A stretch of 64,000 bases of DNA, taken from an uncultured Ilumatobacter sp. (GTDB lineage Bacteria; Actinomycetota; Acidimicrobiia; Acidimicrobiales; Ilumatobacteraceae). The stretch spans positions 30,413 through 94,412 of the forward strand of contig CAJJBX010000011.1 in the NCBI GenBank assembly GCA_905182555.1, in the 5' to 3' direction. This document shows, piece by piece, positions 16,387 to 25,044 of this stretch. Position numbers and translations under genes: made by a program. Under the pieces are notes generated by a model. That model was not told where the DNA came from. It saw only the letters and a list, made by a program, of their open reading frames with translations, and did not search any database. Numbering within the stretch: position 1 is the first letter of the stretch; every line of letters starts with the position of its first letter.

Positions 16387-19190
16387 ATGTCTAAGCCACT
16401 CGTCATCGTCGAATCTCCTGCGAAGGCGAAAACACTCTCTAAGTTTCTTGGCAGCGACTACGACGTGCGCGCCTCTGTTGGCCACGTCTCAGACTTGCCC
16501 TCTAAAGGGCTGAACATCGACGTCAACAATGGTTTCAAGCCGACCTACGAGTTGACCGAGCGCGGCAAGACTGTGGTCAAAGACTTAAAGTCTGCACTGA
16601 AAGATGCTTCCGAGCTCTATCTCGCAACCGATGAAGACCGCGAGGGCGAAGCCATCTCGTGGCACCTGCTCGAGTACCTCAAGCCCAAGGTCCCGGTCAA
16701 ACGGATGGTGTTCCACGAGATCACCAAAGCCGCTGTCGACCACGCGGTGAACAATCCACGCGGCATCGACTACGGCATGGTCGACGCTGCTGAGACCCGT
16801 CGCCTACTCGACCGCCTGTACGGCTACGAAGTCTCGCCGGTGCTGTGGCGGCGCGTGAACCGCGGCCTGTCCGCGGGTCGTGTGCAAAGCCCCACGGTTC
16901 GCCTGGTCGTCGAACGCGAACGCGAACGCATCGCCTTCGTCAGCGCCGACTACTGGGACATCGACGCGATCACCGCAACCGATCCGTCGTTCGATTCCAA
17001 GCTCGTCGGCGTCGCCGGTTCAAAGGTGGCCAGCGGCAAAGACTTCAACGACAACGGTGAAGTGATCACGCCAAAGAGCGGCAACACACCAGTCCAGTTG
17101 ACAGAAGGTCGCGCTCGCGGGCTTGCTGAGGGCCTCGAAGGCAAACAGTTCACGGTCCGCTCCGTTGAAGAGAAGCCATATCGCTCGTCACCCAAGGCGC
17201 CATTCATGACCTCGACGCTGCAGCAAGAAGGCGGCCGCAAGCTCCGTCTCTCTTCCAGCCAGGTCATGCGTGTGGCCCAGGGCCTGTACGAGCGTGGCTT
17301 CATCACGTACATGCGTACCGACGACGTCATCCTCTCCGAAGAGGCAATGACGGCGACTCGTGACGCAGTGACGAGTGAGTACGGAGCGAAGTACCTCAAC
17401 GCCGCACCAAAGCAATACAAGAAGAAGACCCAGGGGCAGGATGCTCACGAAGCCATCCGCCCAACCACTCCGTATCGCTCGCCAAACAGCGTCTCGACCG
17501 AACTTAACAGCCAGGAACTTGCGCTGTACCGGCTGATCTGGCAGCGCACGTTGGCGTCGCAGATGGCCGACGCCGCTGGTGTCACGGTCTCGATCCGTCT
17601 CATCGCCGAGTCGCTTGACCGCACCTCCGGCGAGCTCGTCGAATGCGAGTTCGCAGCCTCCGGCACGACAATCACGTTCCCCGGCTACCGCGCCGTCTAC
17701 GTTGCATCGAGCGAAGAGACCGGCGAAGACGCCGCCGACAAAGAAGCACTCCTGCCACCGCTTAGCGCCGGCGACATGGTGCCGATTGCATCGATTGCCC
17801 CGAACGGCCATACAACTTCAGCACCATCACGTTTCACCGAAGCGTCGCTCGTGAAGCGACTCGAAGAGCTGCGTATCGGCCGACCGTCCACCTGGGCATC
17901 GATCATCCAAACCGTGCAGGACCGCGGCTACGTGTGGAAGAAGGGTCAGGCACTCGTCCCGACCTGGACCGCATTCGCTGTCATCCGATTGCTCGAAGAG
18001 CACTTCGAAGCGCTCGTCGACTACGAGTTCACGGCATCGACCGAACACGACCTTGACGCGATTGCTGCTGGCACTCGACAGAAAGACCAGTGGCTCCAGC
18101 GCTTCTACTGGGGCGACCAGGGCGACGCGAGCGTTCCCCCCATCACGGCCGAGGCCGGCGACGGCGACGATGCGCTACTCGGCCTGAAGCGTCTGGTTGA
18201 AGAGAACCTCGACGAAATCGACGCTGCCGAGATCAACATGAATTAGGCGAACACCCTGAGATGGGTGGCCCTGTTAACATTATGAAGGGCAAATATGGCC
18301 CGTATGTAAAATGGGAAAAAATCAATGCGTCGGTTCCTGACGATTTACCACCAGACGAACTCACCGTCGAGAAGGCCCTTGAGCTGCTCAACGCCCCGAA
18401 GATGGAGGATCCGATCGGCGAGCTCGACGGGCTCCCCGTCTTCGCCAAGAACGGGCGCTACGGCCCCTACGTGCAGTGGGGCGATCACGACAACCCGCCG
18501 CCCGGTATGGAGAAGCCGAAGATGTCGTCGCTCTTCTCGACCATGGTATTCGAAGACGTCACGATGGCCGACGCCGAAAAGCTGCTGCGGCTCCCGCGCC
18601 ATCTCGGCGACGACCCTGCTGATGGCATCGGGATCTTCTCAAATAACGGTCGATACGGCCCGTACGTGATGAAAGAAAAGGACTATCGGAACATCGATTC
18701 CGAAGACCAGCTGCTCACGATCACACTCGACGAAGCCCTGAAGATCTATTCCGAGCCAAAGGTCTACAAGCGCGGCGGCGCCAACCTCGCGGCCAAGGGC
18801 CCGCTCAAGGAGTTCGGCACCGACCCGGTGTCGGAGAAGAACGTCACCGCCAAGGACGGCCGCTTCGGCGTGTACGTCACCGACGGCGAAACCAACGCGT
18901 CACTCGGCAAGGGTGACCGTCTCGAAGAGATCAGCCCCGAACGGGCTTACGAGCTGCTGGCAATCCGTCGCGAAGCAATGATTGCCAAGGGCGGCACCCC
19001 GGGCAAGAAGGCCAAGGCGACGAAGAAGAAGGCTGCTGCCAAGAAGAAGGCTGCAACAAAGAAGACCGCTACAGCCAAGAAGAAGGCGCCAACAAAGAAA
19101 GCCGCTACCAAGAAAGCCGCTACTAAGAAGAAGGCCGCAACAGCCAAGACCGCTGCAGCCAAACCAGTCATCACCGACATCAACGACTGA
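16387..19190 (+). CDS. topA: DNA topoisomerase I, frameshifted and possibly chimeric
   Basis: Type IA topoisomerase that relaxes negative supercoils. The first frame (16387-18246) has the Toprim start KPLVIVESPAKAKTL, the acidic DEDREGEA, and the active-site Tyr in GFITYMRTD. It stops at a TAG. The next frame resumes at about 18243 with LGEHPEMGGPVNIMKGKYGP, carries C-terminal repeats (GRYGPYV twice) and ends in a Lys/Ala-rich tail typical of actinobacteria. A single extra base would join them. The segment from about 18231 to 18358 is AT-richer and its wording resembles proteobacterial TopA, unlike the flanks. Confidence 0.92.
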
Positions 19191-19203
19191 CTGCCACGCC
19201 GGC

Positions 19204-19264
19204 TGTCACAACGAGGTCTGTCACAACGAGGTCTGTCACAACGAGGTCAAACCTCGGTGTGACA
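19204..19264. repeat. palindrome family 1, triplicated left arm
   Basis: Three head-to-tail copies of the 15-base arm TGTCACAACGAGGTC (19204-19248) are followed by one opposite arm AACCTCGGTGTGACA. Any of the three could pair with it. The element sits 13 bp after the topA stop and 40 bp before tmk. Confidence 0.85.
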
Positions 19265-19304
19265 AAACTGGCACGCTCATTCGTCTTCGGTAACATCCAG
19301 CCTC

Positions 19305-19913
19305 GTGACGTCACCGCACTACATCGCCTTCGAAGGTGCTGAAGCCTGCGGCAAGTCCACGCAAGCTGCCCTGCTTGCTACCCGGATGGACGCCGTACTC
19401 ACTCGCGAAACGGGTGGGACCGCAGTTGGGGCAAGGCTTCGCGCGATTCTGCACGACAACTCGGTGATGAACTTGACGCCGCGGGCCGAGGCCTTGATGA
19501 CAGCGGCCGATCGCGCTCAGCATCTTGCCGAAGTCGTTGGCCCCGCGCTTGACGGCGGCCGCAGCGTGGTCAGTGACCGGTCGCTGTACTCGACGCTCGC
19601 GTACCAGGGCTACGGCCGCGAGCTCGACGTCGAAGAGCTCACCATCATCAACGACTGGGCGATTAACGCTTGCTGGCCCGAGACCGTGATCTTCCTCGAC
19701 ACCCCCGATGAGCTCATTGCCGAGCGGCTCCAAGAGCGTGAGCTCGACCGGTTCGAAGCGGCGGGCGAGGCCTTTCACCAACGTGTGATCGAAGGATTCC
19801 GCACGATGGCGTCCGGTAACACCGAAAGGTGGATCACGGTCGACAGTCGTGGTTCGATCGACGAGGTCGAAGCTTCGATCGTCGCCGCCCTGACCGAGCG
19901 AGGCGTGCTGTGA
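19305..19913 (+). CDS. tmk: thymidylate kinase
   Basis: The 202-residue enzyme phosphorylates dTMP to dTDP. The P-loop FEGAEACGKSTQ lies near residues 8-19. RETGGTAVG and the DRS motif (VVSDRSLYSTLAYQG) contact substrate, and a lid-region segment, RLQERELDRFE, follows. The GTG at 19305 places the P-loop at the usual distance from the start. Its stop overlaps the GTG of holB (GTGA), an order seen in many bacteria where tmk and holB are paired. Confidence 0.93.
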   Translation: MTSPHYIAFEGAEACGKSTQAALLATRMDAVLTRETGGTAVGARLRAILHDNSVMNLTPRAEALMTAADRAQHLAEVVGPALDGGRSVVSDRSLYSTLAYQGYGRELDVEELTIINDWAINACWPETVIFLDTPDELIAERLQERELDRFEAAGEAFHQRVIEGFRTMASGNTERWITVDSRGSIDEVEASIVAALTERGVL

Positions 19914-21130
19914 CCGAATTCGACTCCGGGCAGCCGAGCGACGACGACATGACCGAGGAGCAGCTCGAAGCAGCGATGCTCGCCGACGAGCAGGCTGCAG
20001 CTGCTCCGACAACTCCTGACGCGCCCACCTCCAGGAGGCCCGAACTCGGCGACCCGGGTTCGGTGTGGGACGACGTCGTCGGGCAGAAGCCCGCCGTCGA
20101 GCACCTCCGCGCCGCAGCGGCGCGAGGGCCCGTCCACGCCTACCTGTTTGTCGGGCCAGCCGGATCGACCAAGCTCGAAGCTGCCCGCGCATTCGCAGCA
20201 AGCCTGATGTCCAGTGGCGAAGATCGTGAGCAGCGCGATGCGCGGCTGATCCTCGCTGGCGAGCATCCCGACGTACGCGAAGTGCATCGCATCGGCGCGT
20301 CTATCTCGGCCGATCAGGCCAAAGAGGTCGTGCGCGTCAGCTCACTCGCACCCACCGAAGGCGCCCGTAAGGTGCTGATTCTCGACGAGTTCCATCTTCT
20401 GTCGCCCAACGGTGCGGCAATGATGCTGAAGACGATCGAAGAGCCGCCGGATTCGACGATGTTCATCATCCTCTGCGACTTCGTACCTCACGATCTGATT
20501 ACGATTTCATCGCGCTGTGCACGCATCGACTTCCGCACGATCGGTGCCGACGTCATCGCGGCCCGGCTCCTGACCGAGGGCATCAACCCGGCCGGAGCGA
20601 TGGTTGCATCCAAGGCTGCGCTCGGCAACCTCGATCGCGCGCGCGTGCTTGCCACCGATCCGGCACTCGCCGAACGTCGCAAGGCATTCCTCGGGGCTCC
20701 CGGGCAACTCGATGGCACTGGCGCTGTGGCAATGCGTCTCGCGGGAGAACTGCTGGCCTTGATCGACGCGGCGGCAGCACCGCTCGCAGCGAAACACGAA
20801 AGTGAGATCGTCGACCTCGACGCCCGTATTAAGGAACACGGCGAGCGGGGCAGCGGCAAGAAACAGCTCGAAGATCGCCACAAACGCGAACTCCGACGAC
20901 ACCGCACCGACGAGCTCCGCTCCGGCCTGGCGACACTTGCATCGGTCTACCGAGATCAGGCGCTTGCCTCAACGACGCCCGGCAGCGGTGGTTTCGACAT
21001 CGCTGGATGCGCTGACGCTGTCGCCCAGGTCCACAGAGCGTTAGAAGCGATGGATCGCAACCCGAACGAACGACTGCTACTGGAGTCGCTGCTTTGGTCG
21101 CTCCCCGTCACTAACGGGGCCGCTGCATGA
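19910..21130 (+). CDS. holB: DNA polymerase III delta-prime subunit
   Basis: This is the clamp-loader subunit delta-prime, 406 residues. After a variable acidic N-terminus comes WDDVVGQKPAVEHLRAAAA and the degenerate P-loop FVGPAGSTK, which is typical because delta-prime does not hydrolyse ATP. LILDEFHLLSPNGAAMMLKT and IEEPPDSTMFIILCD follow, then SSRCARIDF (sensor 1 SRC motif). The Lys/Arg-rich C-terminal region is longer than in proteobacteria. It overlaps tmk by 4 bp and the next gene by 4 bp. Confidence 0.9.
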   Translation: MTEFDSGQPSDDDMTEEQLEAAMLADEQAAAAPTTPDAPTSRRPELGDPGSVWDDVVGQKPAVEHLRAAAARGPVHAYLFVGPAGSTKLEAARAFAASLMSSGEDREQRDARLILAGEHPDVREVHRIGASISADQAKEVVRVSSLAPTEGARKVLILDEFHLLSPNGAAMMLKTIEEPPDSTMFIILCDFVPHDLITISSRCARIDFRTIGADVIAARLLTEGINPAGAMVASKAALGNLDRARVLATDPALAERRKAFLGAPGQLDGTGAVAMRLAGELLALIDAAAAPLAAKHESEIVDLDARIKEHGERGSGKKQLEDRHKRELRRHRTDELRSGLATLASVYRDQALASTTPGSGGFDIAGCADAVAQVHRALEAMDRNPNERLLLESLLWSLPVTNGAAA

Positions 21131-21720
21131 CATCCAGTGCTGCCGTTTGCGTGATTTCCTTGCGCAGTGTGTGCGCAAACAAATCACGAAAAAGCTGGGG
21201 GGCAGTTGGGCTGTTTACTACTCTGGCAGTGGCTGTCATCTTGCTGTTCGGCTCGGTCGCATTCGCTCATTCCGGGCTCGGCGCAGCCAGCCCCGGGCCG
21301 GGGGCAGTCGTTGGTGGCAAGATCACCACGATTCAGTTGCGATACAACAGCACGGTGACCGACCCTGCCGGGTCCGTCATCGATCCGAACGGTGAGACCA
21401 TCGGCAGCACGTTCACTCAGGACAGCAACCTGAGGGTGATCGTGTCACTCGACGACCCGTTGTCAGTACCTGGCCAGTACGCAGTGCGGCACATCACCAC
21501 CGACGTCCAAGACAACGACCGCATCGAAGCCGCGTACCTCTTCACCTACGACCCCGCAGCGGCGCCGCCGCAGCTCGAGATCATCGCCGGTGACGATGGC
21601 TTCCCGTGGGTCTGGGTCATCGTCGGCGTCGGCGTCACCGCCATTGCTGTGTTCGCCGGGCGCCTGGCCACCTCAATGCAACGCGCTCGCGGTAGCGCTC
21701 CGGCCGGTCTGAGGGTCTGA
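21127..21720 (+). CDS. CopC-domain membrane-anchored protein
   Basis: The 197-residue product has an N-terminal signal sequence (VGLFTTLAVAVILLFGSVAF) followed by AHSGLGAASPGPGAVV, the conserved beginning of CopC copper-binding domains with its mature N-terminal His. The beta-sandwich continues with ITTIQLRYNSTV and VPGQYAVRHITTDVQD, and a C-terminal membrane helix (WVWVIVGVGVTAIAVFAG) anchors it. Related proteins bind periplasmic or extracellular copper; here the other usual ligand residues are not obvious. It overlaps holB by 4 bp. Confidence 0.75.
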   Translation: MTSSAAVCVISLRSVCANKSRKSWGAVGLFTTLAVAVILLFGSVAFAHSGLGAASPGPGAVVGGKITTIQLRYNSTVTDPAGSVIDPNGETIGSTFTQDSNLRVIVSLDDPLSVPGQYAVRHITTDVQDNDRIEAAYLFTYDPAAAPPQLEIIAGDDGFPWVWVIVGVGVTAIAVFAGRLATSMQRARGSAPAGLRV

Positions 21721-21721
21721 A

Positions 21722-22283
21722 ATGGTGAAATGGCACGTCCACAGTGAGCGCCGGATTTACGAATCGCCGTGGGTCAACCTGGCACTGACGACCGTCGAAC
21801 CACCCGGTGCCGAGCCGTTCGAGCATCACGTGATCCGTGCCCCAGGGCCGGCCGCCGGATGTGTGATCACGCGCGGCCTGCGCAACCAGCAGGAGGTCTT
21901 GCTGATTTTTCGCCATCGCTTCATCACCGACACCTGGGGCTGGGAGATTCCGGCAGGCGGCGTCGACACCGGCGACAACGCCGAGTAACGGAGCCATACG
22001 AGAAGCTCTCGAGGAGACCGGCTGGCGGCCGACGGCTGACCCGACGCCCATCATCGTGTTCCACCCGAGCAACGGGCTCAGTGACCAGACGTTCCACATT
22101 TTCCACTGCGCAGGTGCCGAACACGTCGGAGATCCAACCGACCTCACTGAGGCGAGCAGGGTCGAATGGCGACCCGTTCATGACGTCGTCGAGTCGATCC
22201 GTGCAGGCGATATCACCGACGGTCTGAGCCTCACTGCGCTGACCTCGGCGATCACACTTGGCATTCTTCACGTCCAGAGCTGA
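21722..22283 (+). CDS. Nudix hydrolase (ADP-ribose pyrophosphatase type), frameshifted
   Basis: The first frame reads MVKWHVHSERRIYESPWVNL through WGWEIPAGGVDTGDNAE and meets a TAA at 21986. Skipping one T restores NGAIREALEETGWRP, giving a complete Nudix box (G-x5-E-x7-REAxEExG). It then continues with ADPTPIIVFHPSNGLSDQ to the stop at 22283. The product would be about 187 residues and resembles ADP-ribose or nucleoside-diphosphate-sugar pyrophosphatases. The extra base at 21985 is probably a sequencing or consensus error. It starts 1 bp after the CopC gene. Confidence 0.8.
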
Positions 22284-22318
22284 CTCCCAACAGCTCCCCA
22301 TCGGTCATACTCTGAGCA

Positions 22319-23536
22319 ATGGCAGCCGAGTTCACAACGCACAACCGTGGGCTCATGCTTTGGCCGCCGGTTCGATTCGAAAAGCTCACCTGGTTGATCT
22401 CAGAGGGCGGTGACGCCCGACGATCGTCTCGGGATCGCAGCTATCAGTCCGCCATCCTTGATCCAATTGCCGACGTCAGCATGCTGGTCCCTTCGGACTG
22501 CGCGCTCATCTCTGAAGATGTCCGAGCAGCGATTGCTCAGTTTGACGTTCGCGTCGGCGACACCCTGGCCCCGCTCGAACGCCTCCTCGTCCGGATCGAA
22601 GCATCGGCGTCGTCACGCATCGAGAACGTCGCTGCATCGATTCCTGACCTGCTGATGGCCGAGATCGGTGATGAGATGGGCCGCTCGGTCGCCGACGTGA
22701 TCGGCAACGTCGACGCGACTGCAGCAGCCATCGAGCTGTCCAACGACATCAGTCCCGCCACGATTCTCGATGTCCACCGGGCGCTCCTGAGAGACACCCA
22801 TCCGGTACTCGCCGGGAAGTGGCGCACCGACCCGGTGTGGATTGGCAGCTACTCGGCCGGTCCTCCCGGTGCGACTTTCGTCCCTCCGGCGGCCGATCGC
22901 ATCCCCGATGCCATCGAAGACCTTTGCGAGTTCATGAACCGCACGGACATTCCGGTGTTCATCCAGGCAATGCTGATGCACGCCCACTTCGAAACGATCC
23001 ACCCGTTCCCCGATGGCAACGGTCGCGTCGGACGAGCCTTGATCCACGCGCTACTACGTCGCGATGGGCTGACCAAAGCTGCGACCCTGCCAATCTCGGC
23101 GGGCATCGTCTCGCAGAAGCACCGGTACATCGAGGCGCTCACCGAATATCGATCCGGCGACTTCGTCCCGATCGTCGAACTCGGCGCCGACGCCACGTTC
23201 GCTGCGCTGCGCAGCGCGAGCATGCTGTTCGACGAGGTCGAACAGATCGTCAATAACTGGCGCACCGTTGCTGTCGGCGTCCGTGTCGACTCGGTGATCC
23301 ACCCAATCATCGACACGCTGCTCGCCCACCCGATTGTCGACGTGAAGTCGCTCAGCGAAAAACTCGAGGCCAGCCCCTCGTCCGTCGGTGGGGCAATTCG
23401 CCAGCTCGTTGATCTCGGCGTCTTGCAGGCACTCGACCCGACGGCCCAGCGTGGGCAACGCTGGGGTGCGCACGAAGTGATCCGCGTTCTCAACGCCTTC
23501 ACCAGCCGCTCGATCAACCCGTTCGGCCGTCATTAA
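22319..23536 (+). CDS. Fic-domain protein with N-terminal inhibitory helix
   Basis: The 405-residue Fic protein carries the full catalytic motif HPFPDGNGRVGR at residues 228-239, so AMP transfer (or a related transfer) is expected. An inhibitory motif S/TxxxE[GN] is visible as SSRIEN at 98-103, on the N-terminal side as in class II Fic proteins, which self-inhibit. The C-terminal 90 residues look like a winged helix (SLSEKLEASPSSVGGAIRQL). No antitoxin gene is adjacent. Targets are unknown. Confidence 0.9.
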   Translation: MAAEFTTHNRGLMLWPPVRFEKLTWLISEGGDARRSSRDRSYQSAILDPIADVSMLVPSDCALISEDVRAAIAQFDVRVGDTLAPLERLLVRIEASASSRIENVAASIPDLLMAEIGDEMGRSVADVIGNVDATAAAIELSNDISPATILDVHRALLRDTHPVLAGKWRTDPVWIGSYSAGPPGATFVPPAADRIPDAIEDLCEFMNRTDIPVFIQAMLMHAHFETIHPFPDGNGRVGRALIHALLRRDGLTKAATLPISAGIVSQKHRYIEALTEYRSGDFVPIVELGADATFAALRSASMLFDEVEQIVNNWRTVAVGVRVDSVIHPIIDTLLAHPIVDVKSLSEKLEASPSSVGGAIRQLVDLGVLQALDPTAQRGQRWGAHEVIRVLNAFTSRSINPFGRH

Positions 23537-23586
23537 TCCACTTCTCTCCAAATGGAGACCATCGCGCTCGGCCCTATCCTGTTGGG

Positions 23587-24573
23587 ATGACGTCGACGCT
23601 CGGTTCTGCTCCGTCCACCTTGCCGCAGGCCAACGAGTCGTGCTGGTGCGGCAGCGGCCGCAAATACAAGCGCTGTCACAAGAAGTCTGAAGGTCGAATC
23701 CTGCAAGGCCTTATCACGCCGATGCGCGAGGTCCCCGCCAACATCGCTCGCCCGCCCTATGCCGACACCGGCGAGTACGAAGCATGGGACGAAGGCCGGG
23801 TCAAATCTCCCGAAATCATCGAGCGGATGCGCGCCTCCGGCAAGCTCGCCGGTGAGGTCTTGAAGATGGCCGGCGACATGGTCAAGCCGGGCGTCACCAC
23901 CGAAACAATCGATATCGCCGTGCACCAGGCATTCATCGACGGCGGCGCCTACCCCAGCACAATCAACTACCACGGCTATCCCAAGGCCTGCTGCACATCA
24001 GTCAACGAAGTGATCTGCCACGGCATCCCCGACTCGCGCGAACTCCAAGAAGGCGACATTTGCAACATCGACGTCACCGGCTGGCTCGATGGCGTCCATG
24101 GCGACACCAACGCCACCTTCTTCGTCGGCGATGTCGACCCCGAAAGCCAGCAGCTCGTCAACGTCACCGAAGAGTCGATGTGGCGCGGCATCGAAGCCGT
24201 CAAGGTCGGCCGCCCACTCAGCGACATCGGTCGAGCGATCGAAGACACCGTGAAGCCATACAAGTACGGCGTCGTCCGCGCATTCGTCGGGCACGGCATC
24301 GGCGAGCAGTTCCACACCGACATTCAGGTGTTGCACTACTACGACTCGCGGTCGAGCACGATCATGCGTGCTGGCATGACCTTCACGATCGAACCAATGA
24401 TCACGCTCGGCACGATCAACTACAAAATCTGGGACGACGACTGGACAGCTGTTACCTCAGACGGCAGGCGCACCGCCCAATTCGAGCACACGCTCCTCGT
24501 CACTGACGAGGGTCCCCAAGTGCTCACCGGTGGGCCTGGCACTGCCAGCCCGACGGCTCCCTGGAAGCGCTGA
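23587..24573 (+). CDS. map: methionine aminopeptidase type I with SEC-C zinc motif
   Basis: The 328-residue enzyme removes initiator Met. An N-terminal SEC-C motif (CWCGSGRKYKRCH, residues 19-31) binds zinc and is thought to dock to the ribosome. The catalytic domain shows the five metal ligands in usual order: Asp in CNIDVTGWLDG, Asp in GDTNATFF, His in VGHGIGEQFH, Glu in FTIEPMI and Glu in AQFEHTLL. It is the long, SEC-C form common in actinobacteria. The convergent cytochrome gene ends 5 bp downstream. Confidence 0.93.
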   Translation: MTSTLGSAPSTLPQANESCWCGSGRKYKRCHKKSEGRILQGLITPMREVPANIARPPYADTGEYEAWDEGRVKSPEIIERMRASGKLAGEVLKMAGDMVKPGVTTETIDIAVHQAFIDGGAYPSTINYHGYPKACCTSVNEVICHGIPDSRELQEGDICNIDVTGWLDGVHGDTNATFFVGDVDPESQQLVNVTEESMWRGIEAVKVGRPLSDIGRAIEDTVKPYKYGVVRAFVGHGIGEQFHTDIQVLHYYDSRSSTIMRAGMTFTIEPMITLGTINYKIWDDDWTAVTSDGRRTAQFEHTLLVTDEGPQVLTGGPGTASPTAPWKR

Positions 24574-24577
24574 TCGA

Positions 24578-25015
24578 TCAGCCGCCTACGCGCGGGCTGA
24601 GATCTTTGATGTAGGCAATCACGTCGGCGATGTCGTCGTCGGTCAACCGGTTCTGTGGCATCTGCAGCTGGTAGTCAGCAAGCAGGTCGGCGCCGGGTTC
24701 CGCGATCGCTCGTACGAGGTAATCGTCGTCGGCGATCACTGTCGAGCCATCTTGGAGTTCTCGCTCCGATCCGGCAAGCCCGACCCACGTGGGGCCAACG
24801 CCGCCTTTGCCATCGGTTCCGTGGCAGCCAGCACAGCCGCTGGACAGCGCAATTCGCTTGCCGCTCTCACCAGCCGCACTCAAGGTTGGTCCGGCATCAC
24901 TCCCTCCGCCGCAGGCTCCGGCGAACAGGGCCAGCCCGACGATCAGGACACCGCTGGCGCGTCCTTGGCGGCCTCGTCCGGTTCGGTGCTGCGAGGTCAA
25001 TTGCCCGATGGTCAT
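24578..25015 (-). CDS. cytochrome c lipoprotein
   Basis: The 145-residue product has a short basic N-terminus, a hydrophobic signal (GVLIVGLALFAGAC) with a lipobox Cys, and a single class I cytochrome c domain. The haem-binding motif is CAGCH in LSSGCAGCHGTDGKGGVGP, and the axial Met is in DYQLQMPQNRLTDDDIADVI. It would act in electron transfer at the outer face of the membrane. ATG at 25015 is chosen because it gives a proper signal peptide. Confidence 0.85.
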   Translation of the reverse strand: MTIGQLTSQHRTGRGRQGRASGVLIVGLALFAGACGGGSDAGPTLSAAGESGKRIALSSGCAGCHGTDGKGGVGPTWVGLAGSERELQDGSTVIADDDYLVRAIAEPGADLLADYQLQMPQNRLTDDDIADVIAYIKDLSPRVGG

Positions 25016-25044
25016 CGCTGCGAGTTTCGCAGCCCGCCGGTTAG

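Noticed and set aside
18240..18262. Programmed ribosomal frameshift in topA
   Set aside because: No slippery heptamer is clear, and many other genes in the window have similar breaks; topA is not known to use one.
19204..19264. Possible CRISPR-like array
   Set aside because: Units are only 15 bp with no spacers, and no cas genes are present; it is a palindrome arm repeat.
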